DNA of 64,000 nucleotides from Antedon bifida. Lineage: Eukaryota; Echinodermata; Crinoidea; Comatulida; Antedonidae. Made by a program: the position numbers and the translations under genes. Within the stretch, counting starts at the first letter, position 1. Every line of letters starts with the position of its first letter. The stretch covers positions 23,035,665 through 23,099,664 of the forward strand of contig OY727100.1 of the NCBI GenBank assembly GCA_963402885.1, written 5' to 3'. This document shows positions 51,301-55,800 of this stretch, piece after piece. The notes beneath the pieces were generated by a model that was not told the DNA's origin, ran no database searches, and worked only from the letters and a program-made list of their open reading frames with translations.

Positions 51301-51735
51301 CTCCCAGGGGTTGTATAGTGGGTCATACAATTGACAAGTGCATAATGTGCATGGTTGCTCTGTGCCGAGAGGAAAACCATGAATTTGATGGACAGTCGAC
51401 CGTGCTGATGATATCACAGTGCCTCCTCATCAGAATATCAATCAATTATTGTGCAGATAGAAAATAGTAATTTCCACCTCCGATTACTGTGCCATACTTT
51501 TTAAAATACAGAGACGTTTGACAGGCACAAGTGTTGAGTAATCTTATTTTATACCCAATTATAAATGATTAAAATATGCATTTTTAAATAAAAAAAATAT
51601 TATACCTGTGGCGATATACAACAATATAAAAACAACAGAGTAAAGCAGTCTTCCACTGTACACCGGGTTTATGACCAGCTTGCCACTACCAGGCTTAGGC
51701 CTAGGCCACTCGGTTGTTTTCGATAAATAACCCAT
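80..51735 (-). CDS. Giant GCC2/GCC3 cysteine-rich repeat protein (103 exons in window, 3' end missing)
   Basis: This is one multi-exon gene read right to left. I placed 103 exons by GT-AG boundaries and codon phase. They total 21,535 nt, and every junction rebuilds an expected codon, often the Gly of a G-Y-Y-C motif. The start is the ATG at 51735-51733; an in-frame TGA lies upstream with no ATG between. Residues 30-43 are hydrophobic and followed by Ala-Thr-Ala, so the protein is a secreted or signal-anchored membrane protein. The rest is a run of roughly 45-60-residue modules with paired cysteines and the words CP.GTY, G.YC and C..CP.G, as in the GCC2_GCC3 / ephrin-receptor-like family. Known members are extracellular, structural or adhesive. 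N-G-T glycosylation sequons recur inside the modules. No catalytic, kinase or transmembrane domain appears after the N-terminus. The C-terminus lies beyond position 80, so anchoring is unknown. The exact function is unrecognised. Exon coordinates are in the ten block entries below. Confidence 0.88.
3301..3636 (-). other. Representative of the 300-400 bp introns with no recognised content
   Basis: This intron and those at 5840-6164, 8407-8780, 9896-10275, 10495-10830, 18590-18956, 19815-20202, 21949-22327, 25260-25600, 25770-26133, 32566-32893, 36259-36600, 38019-38352, 38823-39194 and 46920-47247 are plain AT-rich sequence. I saw no exon, RNA gene or clear mobile element in them. Confidence 0.5.
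3637..7562 (-). CDS. Giant gene, exons 87-95
   Basis: Exons: 7178-7562, 6642-6856, 6165-6398, 5588-5839, 4919-5380, 4640-4807, 4350-4460, 4030-4212, 3637-3852 (residues about 5818-6559). Introns are phase 1 except the one between 7178 and 6856, which is phase 2: GGA-TA joins C-TAC to give G-Y-Y-C. Exons 7178-7562 (385 nt) and 4919-5380 (462 nt) each span about three modules. At 4640 the donor reads GTTGGT. A GTATTT four bases downstream would be a better donor by sequence but would break the reading frame, so I chose the first. Modules include CPAGEYCEGDG, CSAGWYCTGGSY and CPPGHYC. Confidence 0.85.
6910..7066. mobile_element. MITE family 2, copy 1
   Basis: A 157-bp element with roughly 50-bp inverted ends. 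The left begins AAGCTTGGTTCCCACTA and continues GATGTAAGCG. The right ends TAGTGGAAACCAAGCTT after CGCTTACATCC. It lies in the intron between exons 88 and 87. Confidence 0.7.
7674..13305 (-). CDS. Giant gene, exons 73-86: regular phase-1 block
   Basis: Exons: 13216-13305, 12819-13094, 12437-12664, 11775-12320, 11559-11654, 11308-11421, 10831-11121, 10276-10494, 9710-9895, 9293-9520, 8781-8993, 8278-8406, 7953-8090, 7674-7793 (residues about 4860-5817). All introns are phase 1 and nearly all exon lengths are multiples of three. The exon 11775-12320 (546 nt) is the largest in the gene and spans four modules, including CTAGKYCTSWG and CPVGSPDQSAC, so introns were probably lost here. Exon 7953-8090 carries a CTCP stretch (LSECTCPLLNYTG) in place of the usual GDICP between modules. 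Related variants occur at 4030-4212, 11775-12320 and 16325-16540, defining a recurring sub-type. Confidence 0.87.
13494..19206 (-). CDS. Giant gene, exons 59-72: mixed-phase block
   Basis: Exons: 18957-19206, 18375-18589, 17887-18105, 17626-17732, 16967-17220, 16689-16855, 16325-16540, 15918-16151, 15465-15652, 14905-15176, 14554-14693, 14267-14413, 13891-14039, 13494-13767 (residues about 3916-4859). Intron phases after exons 59-72 are 2, 1, 1, 0, 2, 1, 1, 1, 0, 2, 1, 1, 0, 1. The order 0-2-1 occurs twice (exons 62-64 and 67-69). Exons of similar size recur at those places (107/254/167 nt and 188/272/140 nt), which fits duplication of a multi-exon segment. One module has Trp in place of the second Tyr (GYWCP, formed at the 16967/16855 junction). 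Other modules are standard. Confidence 0.85.
17428..17523 (+). repeat. Dispersed repeat, copy 1
   Basis: About 95 bp including TTAGCTTTTTGCTTATTTTA and GAGATCCAGCCACTGATACC. It matches 50289-50382 at roughly nine positions in ten by eye. The element type is unknown. It lies in the intron between exons 63 and 62. Confidence 0.65.
19406..19562. mobile_element. MITE family 1, copy A
   Basis: A 157-bp inverted-repeat element, AGCTCTATCTACACTATC... to ...GATAGTGTAGATGAGGCT, flanked by TAA on both sides (19403-19405 and 19563-19565). The inner part has the family's repeated AAATATGG and GTGATGTGCC words. The 3-bp TAA duplication suggests a PIF/Harbinger-type origin. It lies in the intron between exons 59 and 58. 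Confidence 0.75.
19599..24310 (-). CDS. Giant gene, exons 51-58: phase-1 exons
   Basis: Exons: 24140-24310, 23661-23912, 22328-22594, 21745-21948, 21348-21497, 20876-21055, 20203-20625, 19599-19814 (residues about 3295-3915). All introns are phase 1. The exon at 20203-20625 (423 nt) encodes about three modules without an intron, including CSNCTAGFYCEDEG and CPTGQQSSNPFHC. At the 24140/23912 junction an A joins GG to give Arg instead of the usual Gly (CPE-R-R-YCPDG), so the canonical Gly is lost there. The intron 22595-23660 is enlarged to 1,066 bp by a foldback-like insertion. Confidence 0.86.
22766..23645. mobile_element. Foldback-like composite element
   Basis: The left part (22766-22924) is an almost perfect hairpin with arms of about 75 bp meeting at about 22842. 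Each arm includes GTAATGGTACAAATAATGGC. The right part (22925-23645) is bounded by inverted ends containing TTCCTGTCATTTGA and its complement. It ends with a 24-bp perfect palindrome (23545-23568, ACTATTAAACGATCGTTTAA...) and a CATGTGACCCACAATCGTCC stretch. No coding frame is present. It makes the intron between exons 53 and 52 the longest (1,066 bp) of its region. A deletion derivative lies at 34296-34402. Confidence 0.6.
24423..27764 (-). CDS. Giant gene, exons 42-50: phase-0 exon block
   Basis: Exons: 27573-27764, 27257-27379, 26950-27132, 26490-26684, 26134-26282, 25601-25769, 25125-25259, 24781-24936, 24423-24627 (residues about 2793-3294). Seven introns in and before this block are phase 0, so exons such as 27573-27764, 27257-27379, 26950-27132, 26490-26684, 25125-25259 and 24781-24936 are whole-codon cassettes. 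This differs from the phase-1 blocks on both sides. Introns end in the middle of modules, often just after a P-x-P or S-P stretch, so these exons are shifted by about half a module relative to the phase-1 exons. Modules are ordinary GCC2/GCC3 type, for example CLTCLQGYYC and CPGGHYC. Confidence 0.85.
28051..28392. mobile_element. Inverted-repeat element with AAAGATGTATTGTCCCCC ends
   Basis: A 342-bp element whose ends, TAAAGATGTATTGTCCCCC and GGGGGACAATACATCTTTA, are inverted repeats. The AT-rich middle carries long T runs. No frame is present, so it is non-autonomous. It ends about 20 bp from the donor of exon 41. The neighbouring 27900-28040 region has two copies of a TATATGTAAGCGATT word. 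Confidence 0.65.
28414..31714 (-). CDS. Giant gene, exons 36-41
   Basis: Exons: 31418-31714, 30962-31156, 30313-30619, 29919-30049, 29224-29448, 28414-28679 (residues about 2319-2792). Phases of the introns that follow are 1, 1, 2, 1, 1, 0. The region returns to G-Y-Y-C modules, for example CPRGYYCIEAST, CPAGYYCTSGTD and CTAGHYCPGTG. Exon 39 ends in an unusual ACPIG segment. Its donor site (29918-29917) lies 10 bp from the end of an inverted-repeat element. Exon 41 ends with a complete codon and opens the phase-0 block downstream; a different inverted-repeat element ends about 20 bp from its donor. Splice acceptors are read from TAG/CAG at the upper ends, and all frame joins close exactly. 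Confidence 0.86.
28680..29223 (-). other. Intron between exons 41 and 40
   Basis: A 544-bp AT-rich intron with a short (TATTAT)n run near 29020-29040. No mobile element or exon was recognised. Confidence 0.5.
29823..29908. mobile_element. MITE family 1, copy B (left end missing)
   Basis: It begins inside the family's GTGCCCAAATATAG core and ends in TATAGTGTAGACAGAGCT, followed by TTA. The left terminal repeat is not recognisable. Its right end is about 10 bp from the donor of exon 39. Confidence 0.65.
30701..30842. mobile_element. MITE family 1, copy C
   Basis: A complete 142-bp copy flanked by TAA (30698-30700 and 30843-30845). The ends AGCTCTGTCTACACTA and TAGTGTATACAGAGCT are inverted repeats. 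The centre is itself largely palindromic (GTGATGTGCCC ... GGGCACATCAC). Confidence 0.78.
31365..31400. repeat. Possible SINE 3' tail remnant
   Basis: TTAAAGCGCCATAGAAATG resembles the 3' end of the SINE at 47403-47703 (TTAAGCGCCATATAAA). It is short and uncertain. It lies just before the donor of exon 36. Confidence 0.3.
31905..38822 (-). CDS. Giant gene, exons 19-35: short exons with mixed intron phases
   Basis: Exons: 38735-38822, 38353-38471, 37814-38018, 37375-37539, 37091-37281, 36908-36996, 36601-36714, 36172-36258, 35559-35949, 35318-35436, 34980-35165, 34577-34821, 33963-34186, 33227-33426, 32894-33019, 32368-32565, 31905-31989 (residues about 1375-2318). Introns are of all three phases, and many exons end inside a module. 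The modules here favour G.ECP or G.ACP over G.YCP, for example CPAGYECPTTDS, CPSGFACPSTTD and CPTGKQCPST. The exons with ends at 35559 and 35949 fuse about three modules (391 nt), suggesting intron loss. Several exons under 100 nt (36172-36258, 31905-31989, 38735-38822, 36908-36996) are supported by both splice signals and exact frame closure. Confidence 0.84.
32132..32297. mobile_element. Pogo-like MITE, copy 1
   Basis: A 166-bp element flanked by TA (32130-32131 and 32298-32299). The inverted ends are CAGTCAACTCTCCCAATAC and GTATTGGGAGAATTGACTG. The TA duplication and CAGT... ends resemble pogo/Tigger non-autonomous elements. It occupies much of the intron between exons 35 and 34. Confidence 0.65.
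33470..33634. mobile_element. MITE family 1, copy D
   Basis: About 165 bp from GCTCTGTCTACACTATC to GATAGTGTAGACAGAGCT. It has the longest core of the family, with tandem AAATATGGTGGTGATA-type words. The left target duplication is eroded; TTA follows on the right. It lies in the intron between exons 32 and 31. Confidence 0.75.
34296..34402. mobile_element. Deletion derivative of the foldback-like element
   Basis: It joins the outer left end of the 22766-23645 element (AAATAATAAATGTTTATGAG, GTAATGGTAC) directly to its right end (CATGCCATGTGACCCACAATCG ... TTTATTTAGGTGTTTATA in part). This shows that the composite is mobilised as one unit. Confidence 0.6.
34455..34573 (-). mobile_element. tRNA-derived SINE head abutting an exon donor
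   Basis: Read on the minus strand it starts GGCTTGTGACTTAGTGG (A-box-like) and has CCAGAGTTCAATCC (B-box-like). It is followed by a body with CTCCTCTCTCGGCC. Its first base is about 5 nt into the intron after exon 30, so the donor sequence GTAAGG runs straight into the SINE. Confidence 0.55.
38559..38705. mobile_element. MITE family 2, copy 2 (diverged)
   Basis: It starts GCTTGGTTCCCACTAGAG and has ACAAGGATCTAAGC. The right arm is the inverse (GCGTTGTGTC ... CTCTAGTGTGAAATC). It is similar to the copy at 6910-7066 and lies in the intron between exons 20 and 19. Confidence 0.5.
39195..46351 (-). CDS. Giant gene, exons 7-18: phase-1 two-module exons with recent tandem duplications
   Basis: Exons: 46070-46351, 45605-45883, 44856-45140, 44366-44644, 43926-44210, 43483-43761, 43002-43286, 42009-42293, 41611-41898, 41127-41414, 40194-40478, 39195-39362 (residues about 279-1374). 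Every intron is phase 1. Eleven of the twelve exons are 279-288 nt long, each a two-module cassette that could be added or removed without a frameshift. Cassettes start with G-[WYRH]-[YF]-S and contain CPGGY.CPGG or CLGGYACSGG, then a GTYA/GFYA.NGSSC stretch. Exons 8, 10 and 12 are near-identical copies of one type (279 nt), and exons 9, 11 and 13 of another (285 nt). Together they are three copies of a two-exon unit. Exon 18 (168 nt) is about half a cassette and marks the change to a less regular region. Confidence 0.9.
39486..39656. mobile_element. Pogo-like MITE, copy 2
   Basis: About 171 bp, CAGTCAACTGTCCCAAATCC to GGTTTTGGAAGAGTTGAATG followed by TA. It is the same family as 32132-32297 but more diverged. 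It lies in the 831-bp intron between exons 18 and 17; the remainder of that intron is AT-rich with nothing else recognised. Confidence 0.55.
40479..41126 (-). other. Intron between exons 17 and 16
   Basis: A 648-bp intron. It carries MITE family 1 copy E and, near 41060-41095, a short tandem CATAGACATTCTG repeat. The remainder is unremarkable. Confidence 0.5.
40561..40686. mobile_element. MITE family 1, copy E (degenerate)
   Basis: The core matches the family (ATGTGATGTGCCCATATATGG ... TTTGGGCACATCACAC), with an extra ATTTGGGTATGTCATTACC unit. The left end is lost and the right terminal repeat has an internal deletion (ACTAGTTTG-AGAGCT). Confidence 0.6.
42793..42928. repeat. Imperfect tandem repeat, about 25-bp unit
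   Basis: Four to five copies of a GAATGGTACGTAAGCAATACACT-type word, alternating between TTCACTGA and ACACTGC endings. It lies in the 708-bp intron between exons 14 and 13. The rest of that intron is AT-rich with nothing recognised. Confidence 0.6.
45297..45570. repeat. 16-bp minisatellite
   Basis: Tandem copies of GAGTTTGTATGTAAAT, about 17 units, with variants GTATATAT and GTATGTTAAT. It lies in the intron between exon 9 and exon 8, inside the recently duplicated exon cluster. The minus strand has no stop through the whole array in the frame of exon 8. Confidence 0.85.
46561..46614. mobile_element. MITE family 1, copy F: 54-bp minimal derivative
   Basis: Almost only the two terminal inverted repeats remain (AGCTCTGGCTACACTATC ... 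GATAGTAGACAGAGGT). It is flanked by TAA at 46558-46560 and 46615-46617. It lies in the intron between exons 7 and 6. Confidence 0.7.
46722..51735 (-). CDS. Giant gene, exons 1-6: signal sequence and first modules
   Basis: Exons: 51606-51735, 50610-50727, 48612-48699, 47751-47942, 47248-47356, 46722-46919 (residues 1-278). Intron phases after exons 1-6 are 1, 2, 0, 0, 1, 1. Exon 1 encodes MGYLSKTTEW, a basic Pro/Gly/Lys stretch, then the hydrophobic LLYSVVFILLYIAT. Cleavage is possible after the Ala completed by exon 2. The n-region of about 29 residues is long for a cleaved signal, so a type II signal anchor is an alternative. Exon 2 has an unusual cysteine cluster (CNCTEDCVSNC) before the first normal module, CQVCPPGYYC. 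Its final Tyr codon and the following Cys come from exon 3. Exons 3-6 carry the first repeats, for example SCTICPAGYSC and CTPCPTGYYC. Introns 1 and 2 are the longest of the gene (878 and 1,910 bp), as is common for regulatory first introns. Confidence 0.85.
47403..47703 (+). mobile_element. tRNA-derived SINE
   Basis: The head has an A-box-like TTGGCGCAGTGGGT and a B-box-like GAGTTCAAATCC. It is followed by a CTCTACCCAGGTGTACAAATGG body and a 3' end GCATTAAGCGCCATATAAA with TATTATTATTA repeats. It fills the intron between exons 5 and 4, opposite to the gene's direction. Confidence 0.7.
47943..48611 (-). other. Intron 3 of the giant gene
   Basis: A 669-bp AT-rich intron. An open frame on the plus strand (48312-48632) runs into exon 3 and has no recognisable features, so I treat it as chance. 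Nothing else was recognised. Confidence 0.5.
49271..49283. promoter_or_regulatory. Palindromic X-box-like site in intron 2
   Basis: GTTGCTTAGCAAC is a symmetric match to the RFX X-box, with both 6-bp arms complementary. Together with the site at 52180-52192 it gives the giant gene two such motifs near its 5' end. Function is inferred only. Confidence 0.3.
50289..50382 (+). repeat. Dispersed repeat, copy 2
   Basis: The second copy of the 17428-17523 repeat, in the same orientation, in the 1,910-bp intron 2. No terminal repeats or target duplication were recognised. Confidence 0.65.
51061..51353. mobile_element. Inverted-repeat element in intron 1
   Basis: Arms of about 50 bp: the left one holds TTGTCAATTGTATGATCA, CTATACAACCCC and GAGGTGCGTCA. 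The right one is the inverse (TGACGCACCTC, GGGGTTGTATAG, TCATACAATTGACAA). Extra TGACGCAC words occur between the arms. There is no coding capacity. It fills a third of the 878-bp first intron. Confidence 0.65.
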
Positions 51736-52350
51736 TGATACGGGGCTTGAGTCCCGTTCGTTGGTGCTTAGCTCAAATAACAACGTCCGATCGTCTACAT
51801 ATCATCGTCGGCAAAATTGCTATTATTATATACTCTAAAACTCAATTAAAATCGTGTTATTTGTCCCAGTAATAATTATAATATTAAATTCCACAACAAA
51901 CTGCAATAGAAACCTTTCGGACACTTATTATTTTCAGTAAAAACACTTCAGTCCTATTTATATTTTGTTGCAATCAACGATTTCACACAAGTTTTATTCT
52001 TCCGCGACGGCGGTGTAGAGTGCCGCAATATAGCGGTCGCGGCAAAGTAAAGACAAGTAAACCAATCAACGCCTTGGATTTCAATTTTTCTACCGGAATA
52101 AAACACACCGGCGACCGAGTCCAAACTCCAACATGTCTGCCCCCTGTAAATGATTACGGAGCATCATTGTGACGTCAGCGTTGCTCAGTAACCTATTGCA
52201 GGATTTTCTCATTACGTATGTATCAACACTCAGCCAATCAATACACCGTAAATAATGTACCTAGATTTGAGATCTAGTAAATTATAATTTATTAAACAAT
52301 CACAAAAATAACAGAATGTAAAAAAAAAATAAAAAATTGTATCTAGTATG
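51736..52350 (-). promoter_or_regulatory. 5' flank, 5' UTR and probable promoter of the giant gene
   Basis: This is about 615 bp between the giant gene's ATG and the retrotransposon. It holds a GC-rich patch at about 52003-52045, an isolated GC-rich island in an AT-rich window. It also has two CCAAT boxes (52062-52066 and 52234-52238, inverted relative to the gene) and the composite CRE/X-box described separately. I cannot place the transcription start or exclude an upstream non-coding exon. Confidence 0.5.
52170..52192 (-). promoter_or_regulatory. Perfect CRE next to an RFX X-box-like palindrome
   Basis: TGACGTCA (52170-52177) is a full CREB/ATF site. Two bases away, 52180-52192 reads GTTGCTCAGTAAC, which fits the RFX X-box consensus RYYNYY-N-RRNRAC on both arms. 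In the direction of the giant gene the order is X-box then CRE, about 435 bp before the ATG. RFX and CREB sites side by side are known from X1/X2-type promoters and from ciliary gene promoters. The degenerate X-box alone would be expected by chance several times in 64 kb, so the adjacency to a perfect CRE carries the weight. Confidence 0.4.
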
Positions 52351-52355
52351 AATAC

Positions 52356-52618
52356 TGTAATAAAGCGACACTTTATTAATAACTCGTACACGAAGGCTTA
52401 ATTTTATGCAGGGTTTATTCTTTAAATAACATATGATACTACATACATATCCTGGAAACACTGATAATAAATTGTAAGGCCTCGCACATAACACCGCCTT
52501 CAACCACAACGTCCCTTTCAATGCCGTTTTACGTGATTGGCATTATACTGTAGTGTACAAGCATAATTTGCATATAAGTGTACAAATACCACAACAATAG
52601 AGGGCGCACACTTTAACA
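52356..52618 (-). repeat. 3' LTR of the BEL/Pao element
   Basis: This is the 263-bp partner of the 59206-59468 repeat. AATAAA on the minus strand (52377-52372) lies about 16 nt before the LTR end. The POU octamer is at 52566-52573. The LTR reads outward toward the giant gene, whose ATG is about 620 bp away. Confidence 0.95.
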
Positions 52619-52884
52619 TGGCTCCCTTGCAAACGATACTAGAGATCTTTGCAAAACATAAAATATAATAACACATTACAAACATTAAACAGCACGATCA
52701 AGTTATAAAGGCTCCACTGACGGGGATTTGAAACAATAATGAAATTACTTATGATTAAGACTTAAGGTCTATTCAATCAAAGATTATCATCAGTATGGCG
52801 AATCGCCAAAATCCATATTATTCGCAATACATTTTATATAAGAGCATGGCTAACCATGATTCTAGTATTATCGAGTTCATAAGT
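52619..52884 (-). other. 3' untranslated internal segment of the BEL/Pao element
   Basis: This is 266 bp between the gag-pol stop codon and the 3' LTR. There is no open frame and no envelope remnant. It ends in a short purine-rich run that would serve as the polypurine tract. Confidence 0.6.
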
Positions 52885-55800
52885 TCAATCAACTGGCACC
52901 AACTGCACTAGTTTGTGCACAGGTCTTTCCAGCACGGATTGTCGTCGTCCAACGAAGACTGAAACCTTTCTTACGAGCCCGTCGTCGCTTGGATGCAGTG
53001 CAATAACCTTGGCTAATTCCCAGATGTTACGTGGAACGTTGTCTCCCTTCAAAAGCACTACGTCGCCAACTTTGAAGTTTCTCTTTGGTGACGTCCACTT
53101 TGACCGTGACTGCATTGACGATAAGTATTCTTTTCGCCATCTACACCAAAACTCGTTGGATAAGTGTTGCACTCGTCTCCATCGCCGTCTACAGTACATA
53201 TCAGCATTCTGAAAGATACCTGGTGGAGGAACTACAACTTTATGTTTTAAGGTTAGAATGTGATTAGGTGTTAGCGGTTCCATTGAATTTGGGTCATTTA
53301 AGTTGTTAACAGTAAGGGGCCTGGAATTTACAATGTTCATGACTTCGGAAAGCAACGTACGAAAACATTCATCATCCAACTGGTTACCATGTATGTTGAG
53401 TAGAGGAGCCAAAGCATTTCTCACAGTACGAATTTGGCGTTCCCAAATTCCTCCCATATGGCTAGCGGACGGGAAGTTAAATTTGAAGTGGATATCACAA
53501 CCTTGGCCCACAAGATATTTCTTGACCTCGTCTTCATTTACGTTTTGCCATTCATTTCTGGTACCGACAAGATTGGTTCCCCTATCCGAATGTAGTTGTC
53601 TGACTGGTCCACGAACACTAACGAACCGTCTTAATGCGTTAATGAACGAATTTGTTTCCAACGTATTTGCCGACTCTAAATGTATAGCCTTCGATGATAA
53701 ACAAATGAAAAGTACTCCGTACCTTTTTACGAGGCTTCTTCTTTCTTTTATGTTAAAAGGTCCAAATAAATCTACTCCACTGTAGGTAAACGGTGCAGCA
53801 TCTGAAATCCTCTCAATTGGTAGGTCTGCCATCTTCTGGTTCGATAATTTACCCCTTAACTTGCGGCAGATCACACAACGATGAACCAATTCGCCAACTG
53901 TAGATAGACCGTGGATTATCCAATAGCCTCGTTGTCTGACTTCATTTAAGGTTGAAACTTTCCCGGCATGGTTCATCTGCTCATGAAAATGCGAGATAAT
54001 AAGATTAGTTAAATGACACCTTTTCGGTAAGATCAAGGGATGCTTAACATCAAATGCAAACTTGGAACGTTTTACTCTTCCCCCAACTCTTATAAGTTGG
54101 TTTTCATCTAAAAACGGATCTAGTCCATATAGAAAACTTGATCTTTTCAGCTGAACATCTGATTTACGATCCTCTAAACTATTCGTGTTTAACAGCTTAC
54201 TTAGTAATACTTTCTCATCATAGAAGTGTTGATCTTGAACATGTTTCAATATTAACTTCTCACTTACTTGAATGTCATCTACGCAAGGTATGGTACAGTC
54301 AGAAGAAATCGATTTAAATATGCTACCCTCTTTTATATTAACTTTAGCAGCATCCATCAGTCGTTTCTTCCACATCAGACATCTAGCGATTACCCTGCGC
54401 AACCTGGTCCATGATGAGAAATTATTGCATAAATTAATAAACCATTTCTGAAACAAATCTAAAGATATACAAGTAGAAAATACACAAGTAGTCTTCCGCA
54501 TCTCGTCTGAAATGTCAACATCAGCAGTTTCCACACAAGATTCAGCAGTCGGTAATGGCTCGTTTTTATGCAAGAAGGGCGGTCCATTTAACCATGTAGA
54601 GTTCGTCAACTGAACAATACTCACTCCCCTTGTACCAGAGTCACTTGGATTAGATGCGGATGGAACGTAATGCCAATCACTGGTACTGGAGTGGTCATGA
54701 ATTTGTTGTATGCGGTTAGATACGAATACCTTGAACTTTCTTGCTTCATTTCGGATATACCCCAGAACAACTTTGCTGTCACACCAATAATAATGTGTAG
54801 CATCGTAAGCCAGTTCTCTCGTTATCAATCCACTCATACGTGCTGATAAGGCTGCGGCAACAAGTTCCAACCTTGGAATGGTAGTGGTTTTGGTTTTTGG
54901 TACAATCCTGGATTTACCTAAAAGAAAAGATACGGACACTTGTCCTAGAGTGTTAATTAGTCTGATGTAAGATGATTGAGCATAAGCAAATTCACTTGCG
55001 TCTGAGAAAAAATGCATTTCTGCCTTGCTCACGGAACCAAAATCAACCGGTTTAAAACATCGTTTGACCTTAATGTTCTCGATTCCTGATATTATATCAT
55101 TTCGCCATTTGGCCCACTTATGATACATCTCGTCTGGAAGTGGATCGTCCCAATCAAGCTGAGACATACACAACTCTCGTAGAATCAGTTTTCCAACAAT
55201 CAATACAGGTGCCAGGAAACCAAACGGATCGTATACTGCACTTAAAGTAGAGAGAATTCCACGGCGAGTGACTGGATTATCTTTAAATTCCATTCGAAAC
55301 TCGAACGTATCCGTTTCCACGCACCAAACAACACCAAGAGCACGTTCAATAGGTAACTGGTCGTGTAAAGAAATCTCCTTCCAGTCGGTTGCTCTCAAAT
55401 CTGTGGGAATTGAATTTAACACTTGTCTATTGTTAGTTACCCATTTATGCAATGTTAAACCTGCCTTAGCACACATCTTAGTAGAAGAGTCGATCAATTG
55501 AATTGCATCAGCTTCCGATGGAAGAGATTTCAAACCGTCGTCGACGTAAAAGTCGTTACGTATGAAGTCAGCAACTGGTTTACCGTATTGAGATTCACCA
55601 TCATCAGCAGCCTTTCGTAGGCCGAAGTTAGCGACTGCAGGCGAACTCACTGCGCCAAACAGATGTACAGTCATCCTATGTTCGACTATTTCTTCAGAAC
55701 CGTCCTTCCACCATAGAAATCGAAGAAAGTTACGATCAGGCTCTGAAACGAAAAACTGGTGAAACATTCCTTTCACATCGGCTTGAATAGCAATTGGTTC

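Noticed and set aside
52619-52884. Possible envelope gene after gag-pol
   Set aside because: The 266-bp segment has no open frame, so the element is a retrotransposon without an envelope gene.
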